Assembly (NCBI GenBank): GCA_009929735.1
Contig: RZZU01000015.1
Coordinates: 1 to 64,000 of the forward strand
From: Clostridia bacterium
GTDB lineage: Bacteria > Bacillota > Clostridia > Lachnospirales > Anaerotignaceae
Direction: 5' to 3'
Length of the DNA stretch: 64,000 nucleotides
Position numbers and translations under genes: made by a program. Positions 7,670 to 17,800 of this stretch are shown piece by piece; position 1 is the first letter of the stretch; each line of letters begins with the position of its first letter. The notes under the pieces were generated by a model. That model made no database searches. It saw only the letters and a program-made list of their open reading frames with translations, and was not told the DNA's origin.

Positions 7670-9592
7670 ATGCCGTCAAAAGTCATTTTAAGGGTCACGA
7701 AGGGAGAACTTGCAGGGAAGGAATTTACCTATTTGGGGAAGGAACAGCTCTTTATCGGCAGGCAGGCAGATTGTGCAATTGTCCTGCCCGACAAATCAGT
7801 ATCCCGCTATCATTGCATGATGGAGGTTACTCCGCCATATGTCACGGTGCGTGATTTTGGAAGCCTGAATGGAACTTTTTTGAACGGAGAAAAGATTGGT
7901 CAGCGTGAACGATCCATATCAGCTGAGGATGCGCAAAAGGAGTGTCATGAAGAATTTGATCTGCAAGACGGGAATACACTTGGACTTGGTAAGCACTGTG
8001 AGCTTACATTGCATACGATTCAAGCTCAGTGTTGCGTGGATTGCGGAGAAGAAGTGTTTGAAGCTAACGAGGTCGGAAACGGAGAAACCACCCCTGACGA
8101 ATTGCCCAAAGCATTTGCCAACGATAAAGGTGAGCCTATCTGCGAAGCCTGCAATTTAAAGCGTGAAGCAAAAAAAAGAGAAGAAGCGTTAGCCGATTTG
8201 GAAAAAGAACGCATCAAAAAAGAAAAGGCTGAGGCTGCTTGCATGGAAAAGGTGCGTCTTGAAAGAGAACGATTGGAAGGTGAGGAAGAGCGCAAAGAAG
8301 TGGAGGCCCTCACCCAGGCATTTGCCAAAAAGCTGAAAGCGGCGGCAAACAAAGCCGCCACAGAGGAAGCTGAGCGTGAACACATGGAAACGGCAGCAGC
8401 TGCGAAACACAATAAAGCCGAGGAAGAGCTTCAGCGCAAACAAGAGGAACAGCGCAAGCGTGCGATGGAAGAAGATGTGCGCTGTGAGGCCGAACGGAAG
8501 CGTCTGGAAGAAATGAAAGACCAGAAGGCGGACAAAAAGTGCATAGGCTGCGGTAGGCAGTTTACCCCAAAGACACCGGACAACAATTTGTGTCCCCAAT
8601 GTGTTGAAGATCGGGATAAGCTTTTGAGAGCTATGATGCTGCAAGCATTGGGCGCTGTTTTGGAACCAATGCAAAAAGGCCGTGTTGACTCCGCAACGAC
8701 TCAGAGGTTTCGTAAGGTAAAACGCCTCGGTGCAGGCGGAATGGGAGAGGTTTGGCTGGTTCAGGAGGAAAAGACAGGTATAAATTATGCACTGAAAACC
8801 ATGCTTCCTCAAGTGGCGGCAGACGAGCACGCAAAAAAGTCCTTTCTTAGAGAAGCGCAATTAGGGGAAGCACTGACACACAAGAATGTAATCCGCGTGT
8901 ATAAAACAAGCTGTGAGAGCGGCGCATTTTTCATCCTTATGGAGCTGTGCGAAGGCGGAAGTGTAGATAAGTACATGGAACGCTGCGGCGGTAAGCTACC
9001 TCTTGACGTTGCAACTTACATTATGCTGCAAGCGCTGGACGGGCTGGAATATGCGCATCATGCAAATATCAGTGTGGAATGCGAAGATGGGATAAGACAA
9101 GCAACAGGGGTAGTGCATCGGGATTTTAAGCCGGGCAACATTTTTCTTGCGGATGACAGTAAATATCCTGTTGCCAAGGTGGCTGATTTCGGTTTTGCAA
9201 AAGCCTTTGAAACGGCAGGACTATCCAGGCACACACGCACGGGAACTGCTGCGGCTACACCCGTATTTCAGCCACGTCAGCAAATAGCAAACTACAAATA
9301 CGCAAAACCGGAAGTGGATGTGTGGGCGGCGGCTGCCAGCTACTATAATATGTTGACGGGTTGCATCCCAAAGGATGTGCGTGGCAAAGATGTCTGGATA
9401 GAGATGTATACAGGAATGCCTGTGCCAATCCGTCGGCGTGACCCAAAGATACCGGAGAAGCTTGCCGCTGTTATCGACCATGCACTGGTGGAAATCCCGG
9501 AAATTGGTGTGAAAACTGCCGCAGAATTCAAAAGTCAGATTGTGAAAGCACTGCCCCTTCATATTCGGCATACGCTTAGAGGTATACTTTGA
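7670..9592 (+). CDS. FHA / double zinc-ribbon / Ser-Thr protein kinase
   Basis: 640-residue cytoplasmic kinase. Domains in order: FHA (about 1-115) with IGR at 29-31, SRYH at 45-48 and GSLNGTFLNG at 64-73, the phosphothreonine-binding signature; a four-cysteine zinc ribbon (C122/C125 and C158/C161); a highly charged coiled coil (about 163-290); a second ribbon (C291/C294 and C308/C311); and a Hanks-type kinase (about 347-630). The kinase has glycine loop GAGGMGEV, K376, catalytic HRDFKPGN (D485) and DFG (506-508), so it looks active. It starts 4 nt after the HTH gene with AGGAGGGG as ribosome site. Its stop overlaps the PP2C start. The FHA domain could bind the phosphorylated tail of the second kinase encoded downstream (inference). 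Confidence 0.95.
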   Translation: MPSKVILRVTKGELAGKEFTYLGKEQLFIGRQADCAIVLPDKSVSRYHCMMEVTPPYVTVRDFGSLNGTFLNGEKIGQRERSISAEDAQKECHEEFDLQDGNTLGLGKHCELTLHTIQAQCCVDCGEEVFEANEVGNGETTPDELPKAFANDKGEPICEACNLKREAKKREEALADLEKERIKKEKAEAACMEKVRLERERLEGEEERKEVEALTQAFAKKLKAAANKAATEEAEREHMETAAAAKHNKAEEELQRKQEEQRKRAMEEDVRCEAERKRLEEMKDQKADKKCIGCGRQFTPKTPDNNLCPQCVEDRDKLLRAMMLQALGAVLEPMQKGRVDSATTQRFRKVKRLGAGGMGEVWLVQEEKTGINYALKTMLPQVAADEHAKKSFLREAQLGEALTHKNVIRVYKTSCESGAFFILMELCEGGSVDKYMERCGGKLPLDVATYIMLQALDGLEYAHHANISVECEDGIRQATGVVHRDFKPGNIFLADDSKYPVAKVADFGFAKAFETAGLSRHTRTGTAAATPVFQPRQQIANYKYAKPEVDVWAAAASYYNMLTGCIPKDVRGKDVWIEMYTGMPVPIRRRDPKIPEKLAAVIDHALVEIPEIGVKTAAEFKSQIVKALPLHIRHTLRGIL

Positions 9593-10356
9593 TGAGATAT
9601 ACAACATCTGCCTTTCAATACGGTTTTTCCTTTGCCGGACAAAAGGATATTGGCAGAAACAGAAGCACCAATCAGGATGAAATCATCCTTTGCCCGAATA
9701 TCGGTGTGTTTGCCGTGTCCGATGGCATGGGAGGGCTTCAGGAAGGTGCGAAAGCGGCCGTTTATGTGAGGGAAGTCATTCCTGCCATGATGTCGTTTGT
9801 GCAAAAAGAAGTGGGAACGCCTGAAGAGGCTGGAGCCGCCTTTACGGAAACGGTTCGTATGGTTAGCGACGGGCTTTTTAACACGGCAAACACCAAAGTG
9901 CACATCGGCTTTGGCGCAACCTTCTGCGGCGTATGGTTGTATCAGAACAAGGCCATTTTCGCAAACCTTGGCGACAGTCGTGGCTATGTGCTACCGAAAT
10001 ACAAAAAAATGATCACACAGGTTACGGAGGATCATAATATTGCCGCTATCATGGTCAAAAACGGTGAGCTTTCCAAAGCCGACGCAGCAGGGCACCCAGC
10101 CAGCACACGGCTTACCCGATTCGTAGGCATGTGCGCACCTGCGCTGCCAGATTATTTTATCTGTAACATTAAACCGGGAGATCGGATTCTTTTATGCAGT
10201 GACGGATTATACGGTATGATTGACAACCGAAAGCTTGTGCATATATTGCGAAGCAGTAAAAGTCCTAGGGTTATCTGTAAAAGGCTAGTTGAGCAGGCCA
10301 ATGAAAACGGAGGAAACGATAACATTTCAGTGGTCTATATCAGAATTGTATCGTGA
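9592..10356 (+). CDS. PP2C-family Ser/Thr protein phosphatase
   Basis: 254-residue metal-dependent phosphatase. Motifs in order: RSTNQDEI, VSDGMGG, GFGATF, NLGDSRGY, VTEDHN, LCSDGLYGM and GGNDNISVV, which include the aspartates that hold the two metal ions, so the enzyme should be active. The ATG at 9592 overlaps the kinase stop (TGATG), a translational-coupling arrangement. It has no transmembrane segment. In bacteria such a phosphatase usually reverses the partner kinase's phosphorylation. Its natural substrates here would be one or both kinases of the block and their targets. Confidence 0.96.
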   Translation: MRYTTSAFQYGFSFAGQKDIGRNRSTNQDEIILCPNIGVFAVSDGMGGLQEGAKAAVYVREVIPAMMSFVQKEVGTPEEAGAAFTETVRMVSDGLFNTANTKVHIGFGATFCGVWLYQNKAIFANLGDSRGYVLPKYKKMITQVTEDHNIAAIMVKNGELSKADAAGHPASTRLTRFVGMCAPALPDYFICNIKPGDRILLCSDGLYGMIDNRKLVHILRSSKSPRVICKRLVEQANENGGNDNISVVYIRIVS

Positions 10357-10451
10357 GTTTTCAAAGTGTCAATTGCCAAACAAGTAAGTTTCAAGCGCAT
10401 TCGAAATAGAAGGGGATACAATGGTTTAATAAAAAACAAGGAGGTGTATTT

Positions 10452-10655
10452 ATGGAAGATTTCGATATGAACAAGGAGTATACCAACGAGGATTTTGACA
10501 GGATGCTGGTACCACTGTATGATGCGGGGGGATACCCTTATCTGGGCGAATTTGAATATATTGATGCAAAATTCACCAATGAAGAGGTGGAGCGGCTTCG
10601 CTATGTATACTTTCGGCAGAAGGCACAGGGGAAAAAGGAGAAGGTGGAGCGATAG
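10452..10655 (+). CDS. 67-aa acidic protein, unknown
   Basis: Small soluble protein rich in D, E and Y (starts MEDFDMNKEY). It has a strong AAGGAGGTG ribosome site 7-8 nt before the ATG, which is the main reason to accept it. No known domain. It lies between the phosphatase and a small membrane protein in the same direction. Confidence 0.7.
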   Translation: MEDFDMNKEYTNEDFDRMLVPLYDAGGYPYLGEFEYIDAKFTNEEVERLRYVYFRQKAQGKKEKVER

Positions 10656-10685
10656 TATCGCTATCGCAGAAAGGACAGTGTTATC

Positions 10686-10883
10686 ATGTCAAACGAATTG
10701 ATTGTGGCAATCCTATGCTTTATGCTGGGTGTGGTCGGCGTGTTAAATAGGCTTTCCTATAACATGAAAAAGAAAAACGTAGGTGTGACGGAATCGGAAA
10801 GCAAGTCTTCTGCCATGTTTTTATGCGTAACCGTCTTGGCGTTTGTGGGCGGCATTGTGTTGCTTGTGCTGGGGTTGCTGTGA
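10686..10883 (+). CDS. 65-aa membrane protein with two helices, unknown
   Basis: Two hydrophobic segments (about residues 4-22 and 43-65) flank a short basic/polar loop containing KKKN. A hairpin-like small membrane protein preceded by AAAGGA. No family recognised. As one of only two membrane-anchored products in the block it might tether or sense something at the membrane, but nothing proves this. Confidence 0.7.
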   Translation: MSNELIVAILCFMLGVVGVLNRLSYNMKKKNVGVTESESKSSAMFLCVTVLAFVGGIVLLVLGLL

Positions 10884-10922
10884 ATCTAAGCGTATGCGCT
10901 TTTGAAATTAAAAATCGTGTTG

Positions 10923-10953
10923 CTTCGCCCCATAGACCGAGGTATCGGCGAAG
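10923..10953 (+). promoter_or_regulatory. hairpin in the leader of the WD40 kinase gene
   Basis: CTTCGCC (10923-10929) and GGCGAAG (10947-10953) are perfect 7-nt arms around a 17-nt loop. No T run follows, so it is not an obvious terminator. It lies in the 136-nt gap before the second kinase gene and could be a leader structure or operator. Confidence 0.4.
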
Positions 10954-11019
10954 AACGGCGAGTGGAGAACAGTATAATGTCGGAGACGTTTTGTAGAAAA
11001 AGGCTTAAAGGAGGTAGCC

Positions 11020-14000
11020 ATGAGAAAAGATGAAAAAACGATTTTAGATACAGATGAAACTGTTCCTGATTCCGAGGAAACGATTCTTGATGCTGAAGCC
11101 GAAGAAGCCACACTGCCCGACGATGACGGTGCAACCATGCCAGACGATGACGTCGTTTTGGATGGCGAAGAAGCTTCAGAGCGTGGGAGCAACACGCCGG
11201 TTTTTGAAAAAGGTGCTTCCTTATTGGATACCTATCGCATCGAATCCGACGCCATCGAGGGCGGCATGGGCGCAGTATGGTGTGTACATCATTTCGGCTG
11301 GAATGTAGACCTTGCCATGAAGCGCCCCAAAGAGGGTTTGTTTCGCACCGAAAAACAGAAGGCAAATTTCATCCATGAGTGTGAGGCATGGATTAATCTT
11401 GGTCTGCATCCTCATATTGTTTCCTGCTATTATGTCCGCAGGATCGGGGACGTCCCCACTATTTTTTCGGAATGGATGGACGGAGGCAGTCTGAAAAATG
11501 CGATTTACGATGGAAGGCTGTACGAGGGTAACGCAACGGAGCGTATCCTCGATATCGCCATCCAGTTTGCGCGCGGTCTGCATTATGCACATGAGCAGGG
11601 GCTGATCCATCGGGATGTCAAGCCGGACAATCTGCTTTTGACAAAGGAGTGGGATGCCAAGGTGGCCGACTTTGGCATCGCCAGAGCACGTGCAACCCTG
11701 AGTGTGCTTGATGCGGATATTCCCGCCGATGTTACCATGTTCTCCGCCAGCGGTGGCTATACCCCCGCCTATTGCTCCGTGGAACAGAGAAACAGCAAAC
11801 CGCTCACCCTGCGCACGGATATCTATTCTTGGGCGGTATCGGTGATGGAGATGTACCTTGGGGACCGCCTGTGGCAAAGCGGCGTGATTGCGGGCGCAGC
11901 GTGTGCGGATTATTTCCCTATTGCAAGGGTTACCATCCCCAAAAAGATGCAGGAATTGCTCAGAGGATGCTTAAACACAAAGGAAGCTGAACGCCCCCAT
12001 GATTTTGTTGAGGTGGAAACAGAACTCCGCAGGATTTACAAAAAGGAAACGGGCAGTGTTTATGAGCGAAAGCTGCCGAAGGCCGCTTCGGATACGGCGC
12101 GCTCTCTGAACAATCGGGCGCTCAGCTTTCTGGATTTAGGGAAGCGAGAGGCGGCGCAAAAGCTATTTAAGCAGGCAGTTAAGGCAGACCGAAGCTGCGA
12201 AGAGGCCATATATAACTGGAATTTGCTTCAATGGCAGGATGGAAAGCAGGACGATCGTGACACAATCGCAAAAATTGAGGCACTTTATGAAAATAACCAG
12301 ACGTCGCAAAATGCCTGTCGTGTTGTGGAATTGTGTTTACTGAGTCAGGAAAGGGAACTTGCGGAAAGCTGGATAAACATTGCGGAGAAGAAGTGCGACG
12401 CCGACCCTGCAGTTATCGGGTATTTTCGGAAGAGGGCACAGGCGCTTCCTGTTGCGTTTGGCTACGCAAAAGGAGAAAGCGAGTTGCGTAAAATAGAATG
12501 TGTCAGCCTTAGCGGAAGGTTGTCGTTGGAGGGAAAGCATTCTGGTGTAAGGATTTGGAATACCTTGGAAGAAAGGCTGCAATGGGACTTACCGATCCGG
12601 TTTCGTTGGAGGTGTGCCGCATTCAGTTACGATGAGAACTATTTATATCTAGGCGAAGGTTCCAATATTGGAACGGTGTTCCGATGTGATCTAAAAACCG
12701 GGCGTGTAGAAGCGTTGCTGGAATCTCCCTATGTCCTACAAATCAAGCTGCATCCGAACGGGAAGCACCTACTTACGGCTGGAGTGGGCCAGCCCATACG
12801 CCTGTGGGATGCGCAATCGGGTCAAAAAATAAAAACTTTCCGTTGCACGGCACTTCCTGCCAGGTATTTTTCATGCGTTTGCCCGTTGCCAGGTTGGAAA
12901 CGCTTTCTTGCAGGTGGATCTCACTTGTGCCTTGTGGATTTTGAAACTGGCGAAGAAATTTATTGCAGAAAGCCCGAAAAGACAGGGGAATTTGGAATAC
13001 ACGACATTTATTTGGATGCTGACGGAGATACTGCTTTGACTGACGAACGCCAAACCATACGCTATTGGGACGTAAAGACAGGCTGCTGCCTGAAAACCTG
13101 TGAGCCGCAGAACCTCCCACGCATATCTGTCCCGCAGGCACATTTTGTGTCCGGAAGAGAAGGGATTTTCTGGTATATTCCACAATTTAAGGGCATTCCC
13201 GGTTTCCAACTATGCAAGGTAACTTCGGTGCACGTGCGCCTCAGCGTGGAAAAGCAAATGGAACTCGCAAAAAAGGAGATTCAGCTTTTGCTTAAGCGGG
13301 GCGATATGGCAGAAGCAAGGCGGTTGATTGCTGAGATTTTTTCTTTGCCTGAGTTTGCCGCTACACAAGCGTGGTCGGACATGAACGTTAAAGCCGGAAT
13401 GGGATGTGCCAGAACAGGAATATACGGTGTACGGCCTGTGAAAACATATCGGCAATCATGGAATGAACCAATTTGCGCAGGTGTAACCTGCTCGCCAGAC
13501 GGCTCCTATGTTGCGCTTGGCGTAAGGTATATAGAACACGCCACGGCGGGCTATGAGTATGACACGAATGCATTGCTGCTTTTTCAGTCCTCACGTTCGC
13601 TTGGGAAGCCACAAGGGCTCTACAATGAAGCGGATACAGGCTGGCCTCGGGACAATGGTGCCTTCTTTTACCCCTATTTTTGTCATGACGGACATCGGTT
13701 GCTACTGGACAATCGGAAAAAGAAAACGTTGCTGTTTTTCGATGCCATATCGCAGGAGCAAGAAAAACTTGCGTTTTATTTTCCCGTATTAGGCTGTTTT
13801 GCAGACGGGGAAACGTTTCTTTCCGGCAAAACAGAACTGTCTTGCGTTTCACTTTCAACAGGGGAAAGGTCTTTTGTTTATAAAACCAAACCCGATGCTG
13901 TTTTGGTTCATGCCTCCGTAAGCGCAAAGGGGATGCATGTTTTTTGTGCCTATGAAGATGGGAAAATACAGATTTTTCATGCTTTGGATGGGCAGCTGCT

Positions 14001-14268
14001 GCGAGAAGCGGCTCTACCCGACGAAGTATGCCGCAAAGGTATAAGTGCCGTAATTCCCTCCAGTGATGAAAGGTATGTGCTTTGCGGTGGGGACGATGGA
14101 CTAATTCGCATTTGTGACATAGAAAGTGCGGATATTGAAGCCGTTTTGGAGGGACACCACGCAGGGATAGCTTCGCTTGCGCTGAGCAAAGAAGGGAACG
14201 ATTTATATTCCTCCTCCATAGATGGAACCATGATCCGTTGGCATGTGGATTGGAAATATGCTGAGTAG
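11020..14268 (+). CDS. Ser/Thr kinase with T-x-x-D tail, TPR-like and WD40-like regions
   Basis: 1082-residue soluble protein. Residues 1-55 are very acidic and contain five T-x-x-D motifs (T7, T14, T21, T31, T39), each a potential FHA ligand once phosphorylated. A kinase follows (about 72-340) with loop EGGMGAV (80-86), K101, E120, HRDVKPDN (197-204) and DFG (217-219), so it looks active. A short TPR-like region (about 358-405) comes next. Two groups of WD40-like repeats follow (about 485-735 and 820-1080), for example GVRIWNT, PIRLWDAQSG, TIRYWDVKTG, LIRICDIES and MIRWHVDW. A helical segment at about 750-800 separates the groups. The ribosome site AAAGGAGG is well placed. The repeats would form one or two beta-propellers for protein binding. 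Partner kinase and phosphatase lie just upstream. Confidence 0.93.
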   Translation: MRKDEKTILDTDETVPDSEETILDAEAEEATLPDDDGATMPDDDVVLDGEEASERGSNTPVFEKGASLLDTYRIESDAIEGGMGAVWCVHHFGWNVDLAMKRPKEGLFRTEKQKANFIHECEAWINLGLHPHIVSCYYVRRIGDVPTIFSEWMDGGSLKNAIYDGRLYEGNATERILDIAIQFARGLHYAHEQGLIHRDVKPDNLLLTKEWDAKVADFGIARARATLSVLDADIPADVTMFSASGGYTPAYCSVEQRNSKPLTLRTDIYSWAVSVMEMYLGDRLWQSGVIAGAACADYFPIARVTIPKKMQELLRGCLNTKEAERPHDFVEVETELRRIYKKETGSVYERKLPKAASDTARSLNNRALSFLDLGKREAAQKLFKQAVKADRSCEEAIYNWNLLQWQDGKQDDRDTIAKIEALYENNQTSQNACRVVELCLLSQERELAESWINIAEKKCDADPAVIGYFRKRAQALPVAFGYAKGESELRKIECVSLSGRLSLEGKHSGVRIWNTLEERLQWDLPIRFRWRCAAFSYDENYLYLGEGSNIGTVFRCDLKTGRVEALLESPYVLQIKLHPNGKHLLTAGVGQPIRLWDAQSGQKIKTFRCTALPARYFSCVCPLPGWKRFLAGGSHLCLVDFETGEEIYCRKPEKTGEFGIHDIYLDADGDTALTDERQTIRYWDVKTGCCLKTCEPQNLPRISVPQAHFVSGREGIFWYIPQFKGIPGFQLCKVTSVHVRLSVEKQMELAKKEIQLLLKRGDMAEARRLIAEIFSLPEFAATQAWSDMNVKAGMGCARTGIYGVRPVKTYRQSWNEPICAGVTCSPDGSYVALGVRYIEHATAGYEYDTNALLLFQSSRSLGKPQGLYNEADTGWPRDNGAFFYPYFCHDGHRLLLDNRKKKTLLFFDAISQEQEKLAFYFPVLGCFADGETFLSGKTELSCVSLSTGERSFVYKTKPDAVLVHASVSAKGMHVFCAYEDGKIQIFHALDGQLLREAALPDEVCRKGISAVIPSSDERYVLCGGDDGLIRICDIESADIEAVLEGHHAGIASLALSKEGNDLYSSSIDGTMIRWHVDWKYAE

Positions 14269-14380
14269 GCAATCTATTTGCTGGAGTCAGACGCCACAAG
14301 GCAAATGCAAAAGGAGAGCGTCTAGCTTAACAACATAATGTTCAGATGTTAAATCGTCAATGAAGCGGGAGGAATGCTTT

Positions 14381-14689
14381 ATGTTGTTTAAAAAGAAAAA
14401 CGCTGTGGGTGTTTTTAGCTTTTATGCTGTGGCAAGCGATGGTCAACTGTCCCAGATGAAGGACAAAAAGAAGTTGAAACAGGCTATTCACGATGCTGTT
14501 TGCCCTCCAATGTCGTATTCTCCAGCGGAGCTTGCATTCAGCGACCACACCACAGTCGTATATCCGTGGCAATGGAATTCACCGACAGCTCTTTATTTGG
14601 ATATCAGTGATAAAGAGCTTAGCCATATTTGGGACGCAATTTTTCCTATATGCAAAAAAACTACGACTTTCGTGACTATGATGCAATGA
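14381..14689 (+). CDS. 102-aa protein, unknown
   Basis: Small protein beginning MLFKKKNAVGVF, with no recognised domain. The ATG at 14381 is preferred over an in-frame ATG at 14360 because GGGAGG at 14368-14373 lies 7 nt before it. Mixed composition with no strong membrane helix or cysteine motif. It sits between the WD40 kinase and the chimeric protease. Confidence 0.65.
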   Translation: MLFKKKNAVGVFSFYAVASDGQLSQMKDKKKLKQAIHDAVCPPMSYSPAELAFSDHTTVVYPWQWNSPTALYLDISDKELSHIWDAIFPICKKTTTFVTMMQ

Positions 14690-14811
14690 ATAACAAAGCC
14701 ACTACGTTGATTTCCAGAAGGCGAGACTGCGCTGTTTATTATTTTTCCTTGAAGGCGCAATAAAGAACACCTGACGAAAATGCGGCAAAAAAACAACTGG
14801 AGGTAATGCAA

Positions 14812-17800
14812 ATGGACTCATCCATCACTATGCAATTTGTCAGAATGCGCGCGCAGGCGGAGCTTGCGGCGAGCCACGCAGGAGATCTTGCCGTGGAGCA
14901 TATTTTTCTGGGCATTTTAAAGCTGGCAGAGCTTCAGCCTGAAGATATTACATCAAAACAAAAGTATCATGCAGGAATCAAAGAAGACATCCGCCAGGTA
15001 TGTGCGCTATTGTCTAAAGGTGGCATTGACTCGTCACGTGTACGCAGTCAATTACGCAGTATGCTGCGCAGCTATCATTTTTCTGAAAACAGGGATGTCA
15101 AGGCTGAGATGATGTCGTTGCTGAATATGGCGGCGCAGGCAGCTTCAGCCAAGCGTTTGGAGGAGGTGACTGCCGCCATGGTGCTCACAGTAATACTAAA
15201 TGACCCAATCGGTGTTATTGGCGAAGTTGTTCCCAAAAGGGGAAACAAGCCCGTTTCGCAAAACGGCGAACCGGCTGTTGCCCCGCTACATAAAAGTGAA
15301 GAGCAAAAGCCAGAGGAAATATCAGAAATGGGGCTAGGGTTTCTGCCAGAACTGACTGGGCGCATCCGTACCATGCGTTCTAAACTGCTTTCTACCGTTC
15401 GTGGGCAGGATCATGTGGTCCATGCTTTTGCGGAAGGGATGTTCAGTGCTGAGGTGTTGGCGGCGAGTGACGAAAAGCGAAAGCGTCCCCGTGCAATTTT
15501 TGTTTTTGTGGGGCCGCCGGGCGTTGGGAAGACCTTCCTTGCCGAACAGGCGGCAGAAGCGTTGGGCATTCCTTATAAACGGTTTGATATGTCCAGTTTT
15601 TCCGATCATCAATCGTATATGAATCTTATCGGTTTTGAGCGTAGCTATCAGGGTGCAAAAGCAGGTACGCTGACGGGTTTTGTCAAACAGCATCCTCACA
15701 GCATCCTGCTTTTCGATGAGATTGAAAAGGCGCACTTGAATACAATCCATCTGTTTTTACAAATACTTGATGCAGGCAGATTGACCGATAAATACATGGA
15801 TGAGGATGTCTTCTTTAAGGATACCATCATTATTTTTACATCCAATGCGGGGCGTTCTCTTTATGAGGGTGACGCAAAGCAAAATGCCGCAGGGATTCCA
15901 CGCAAAACAGTATTGAACGCAATGGAAACCGAGAAAAATCCACAGACAGGGCAGCCGTTTTTCCCTGCCGCAATCACCTCACGCATGGCTACCGGCTGGC
16001 CGCTGTTGTTCAATCATTTACAGGCGAACGATTTGGAAAAAATCAGTGCGGCAGAATTCAATCGCTTCTGCGAGCTGTTTAAAAAGCAGTATGGAATTAC
16101 TGTAGGCGGGGATGACTTGCTTGCAAGTACCTTGCTTTTCGCAGAAGGCGGTCAGGCTGATGCCCGCACGCTGCGGGCGCAAACGGAGCTTTTCTTTAAA
16201 AATGAAATATTCAAGCTTTGTCGGCTGTTTCATGTGGATTCTTTTCTCTCTGTACTAGAACGTTTAGAGAGCATCCGTTTTGAAGTCGATGCCAACCATC
16301 TCCATGCCGATGTGCTTCCCATATTTCAAAACAGCGAAAAAGCTGAAATTCTGATTTTTGGCACACCATGGTTTGCAGCCGTATGCGAAGAAAAACTACA
16401 TGGGTTCGTTTTTTATCAGACCACAAATCGCAATGAGGCTTTGAAAATTTCCGGTGAAAAGGATATTCGGCTGGTTCTGCTTGATCTGAGTACACGGGAT
16501 GAAGTCGTGCCACAAGACGGTGAAAGCGGCTTCCTAGCTGACCTTTCAGCTGTGACAGGAACGGCGAACGCCTTCGATTTTTCGCCCATGGCGGCCGCGA
16601 GCATCCATGAAGGCAACGAGCTGTTTAACGCGATCAGAGAACGCCTTCCCGAACTGCCGGTTTATCTTCTGGAAACGGAGCTGTTTAAAATCGACAGTGA
16701 GCTTCTCATGTCTTTTGTGCGTGCAGGAGCAAGGGGGAAACTCACAGCACCCACCGATGATTTTTCCGTGTTTGAAGATGAGCTTGAAGATATTTGCCAG
16801 CGGATGTATATGCAAAGCGTGGCGGCACGTATGGCAGGGGAACGTAAGGTGTTGTATTTTGAAACTGCGCCGAAGTTTACCCCTGATAAGAAGGAAGTTG
16901 TTATTCGGGTGCGAAATCTCCAATTAAAGCGCGCACTGGCTGCGGAAGACGCCGGAGAAGTGTTGACGGAGGCAGAGAAGCCCAATATCCGATTTGCGGA
17001 TGTGATTGGTGCCGGTGAAGCAAAGGAAGAATTACAATTCTTTATTAACTACCTCAAAAATCCGAAAAAGTTTTCAGCACAGGGTTTGAAGCCGCCCAAG
17101 GGCGTGCTGCTTTACGGTCCGCCGGGAACAGGAAAAACGCTGTTGGCAAAAGCCATGGCAGGGGAAAGCGGTGTTGCCTTCATCCCCGCTGTGGCAAGTT
17201 CATTTGTGACCAAGTACCAAGGCAGCGGCCCCGAATCTGTTCGTGCGTTATTTAAAAAAGCACGGCGATACGCACCTGCAATCATCTTTATCGATGAGAT
17301 CGATGCGGTAGGACGTGCGCGTGGTGGCTCGGATTCCGCACACGGCGAAGAAATGGCACTCAATGCGCTGTTGACTGAGATGGACGGTTTTTCTGTCGAT
17401 CCGAAGCGGCCTGTTTTTGTTCTGGCAGCAACAAATTTTGACGTGGAGGAAGGCAAGGGCGGAATGGGAACCATCGATGCAGCGCTTGCCCGACGCTTTG
17501 ACAGAAAGATTATGGTGGATTTGCCGAATAAGGACGACAGGCGGCAGTATATCGAAATGATGCTGAAAAAGAATAAGGCGCACACAGTTACTAATCAGAT
17601 GATTGATCGCCTAGCCGGGCGTTCCACTGGTATGAGCCTTGCCAATATGGCATCGGTTCTGGAGCTTGCCAACCGCATGGCGGTCAAGCAGAATAAGCCC
17701 CTTGAGGATGGGCTGCTGGATGAAGCGTTTGAGCTTTCTCGGTTTGGTGCGGAGAAAAAATGGGGACACGAATATCTGGAGCGCATCGCACGGCATGAAT

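Noticed and set aside
8189..8860. 223-codon minus-strand frame over the FHA kinase
   Set aside because: Antisense to the coiled-coil part of a well-supported kinase; its Phe/Leu-rich translation is the mirror of Lys/Glu codons.
7670..10356. TerY-P type tellurite/phage-linked triad
   Set aside because: The triad needs a VWA-domain protein; none is visible here. Only kinase and phosphatase match.
13388..14299. 303-codon minus-strand frame over the WD40 kinase
   Set aside because: Fully antisense to a recognisable WD40-like region, no start signal, composition rich in His/Arg as expected for a shadow.
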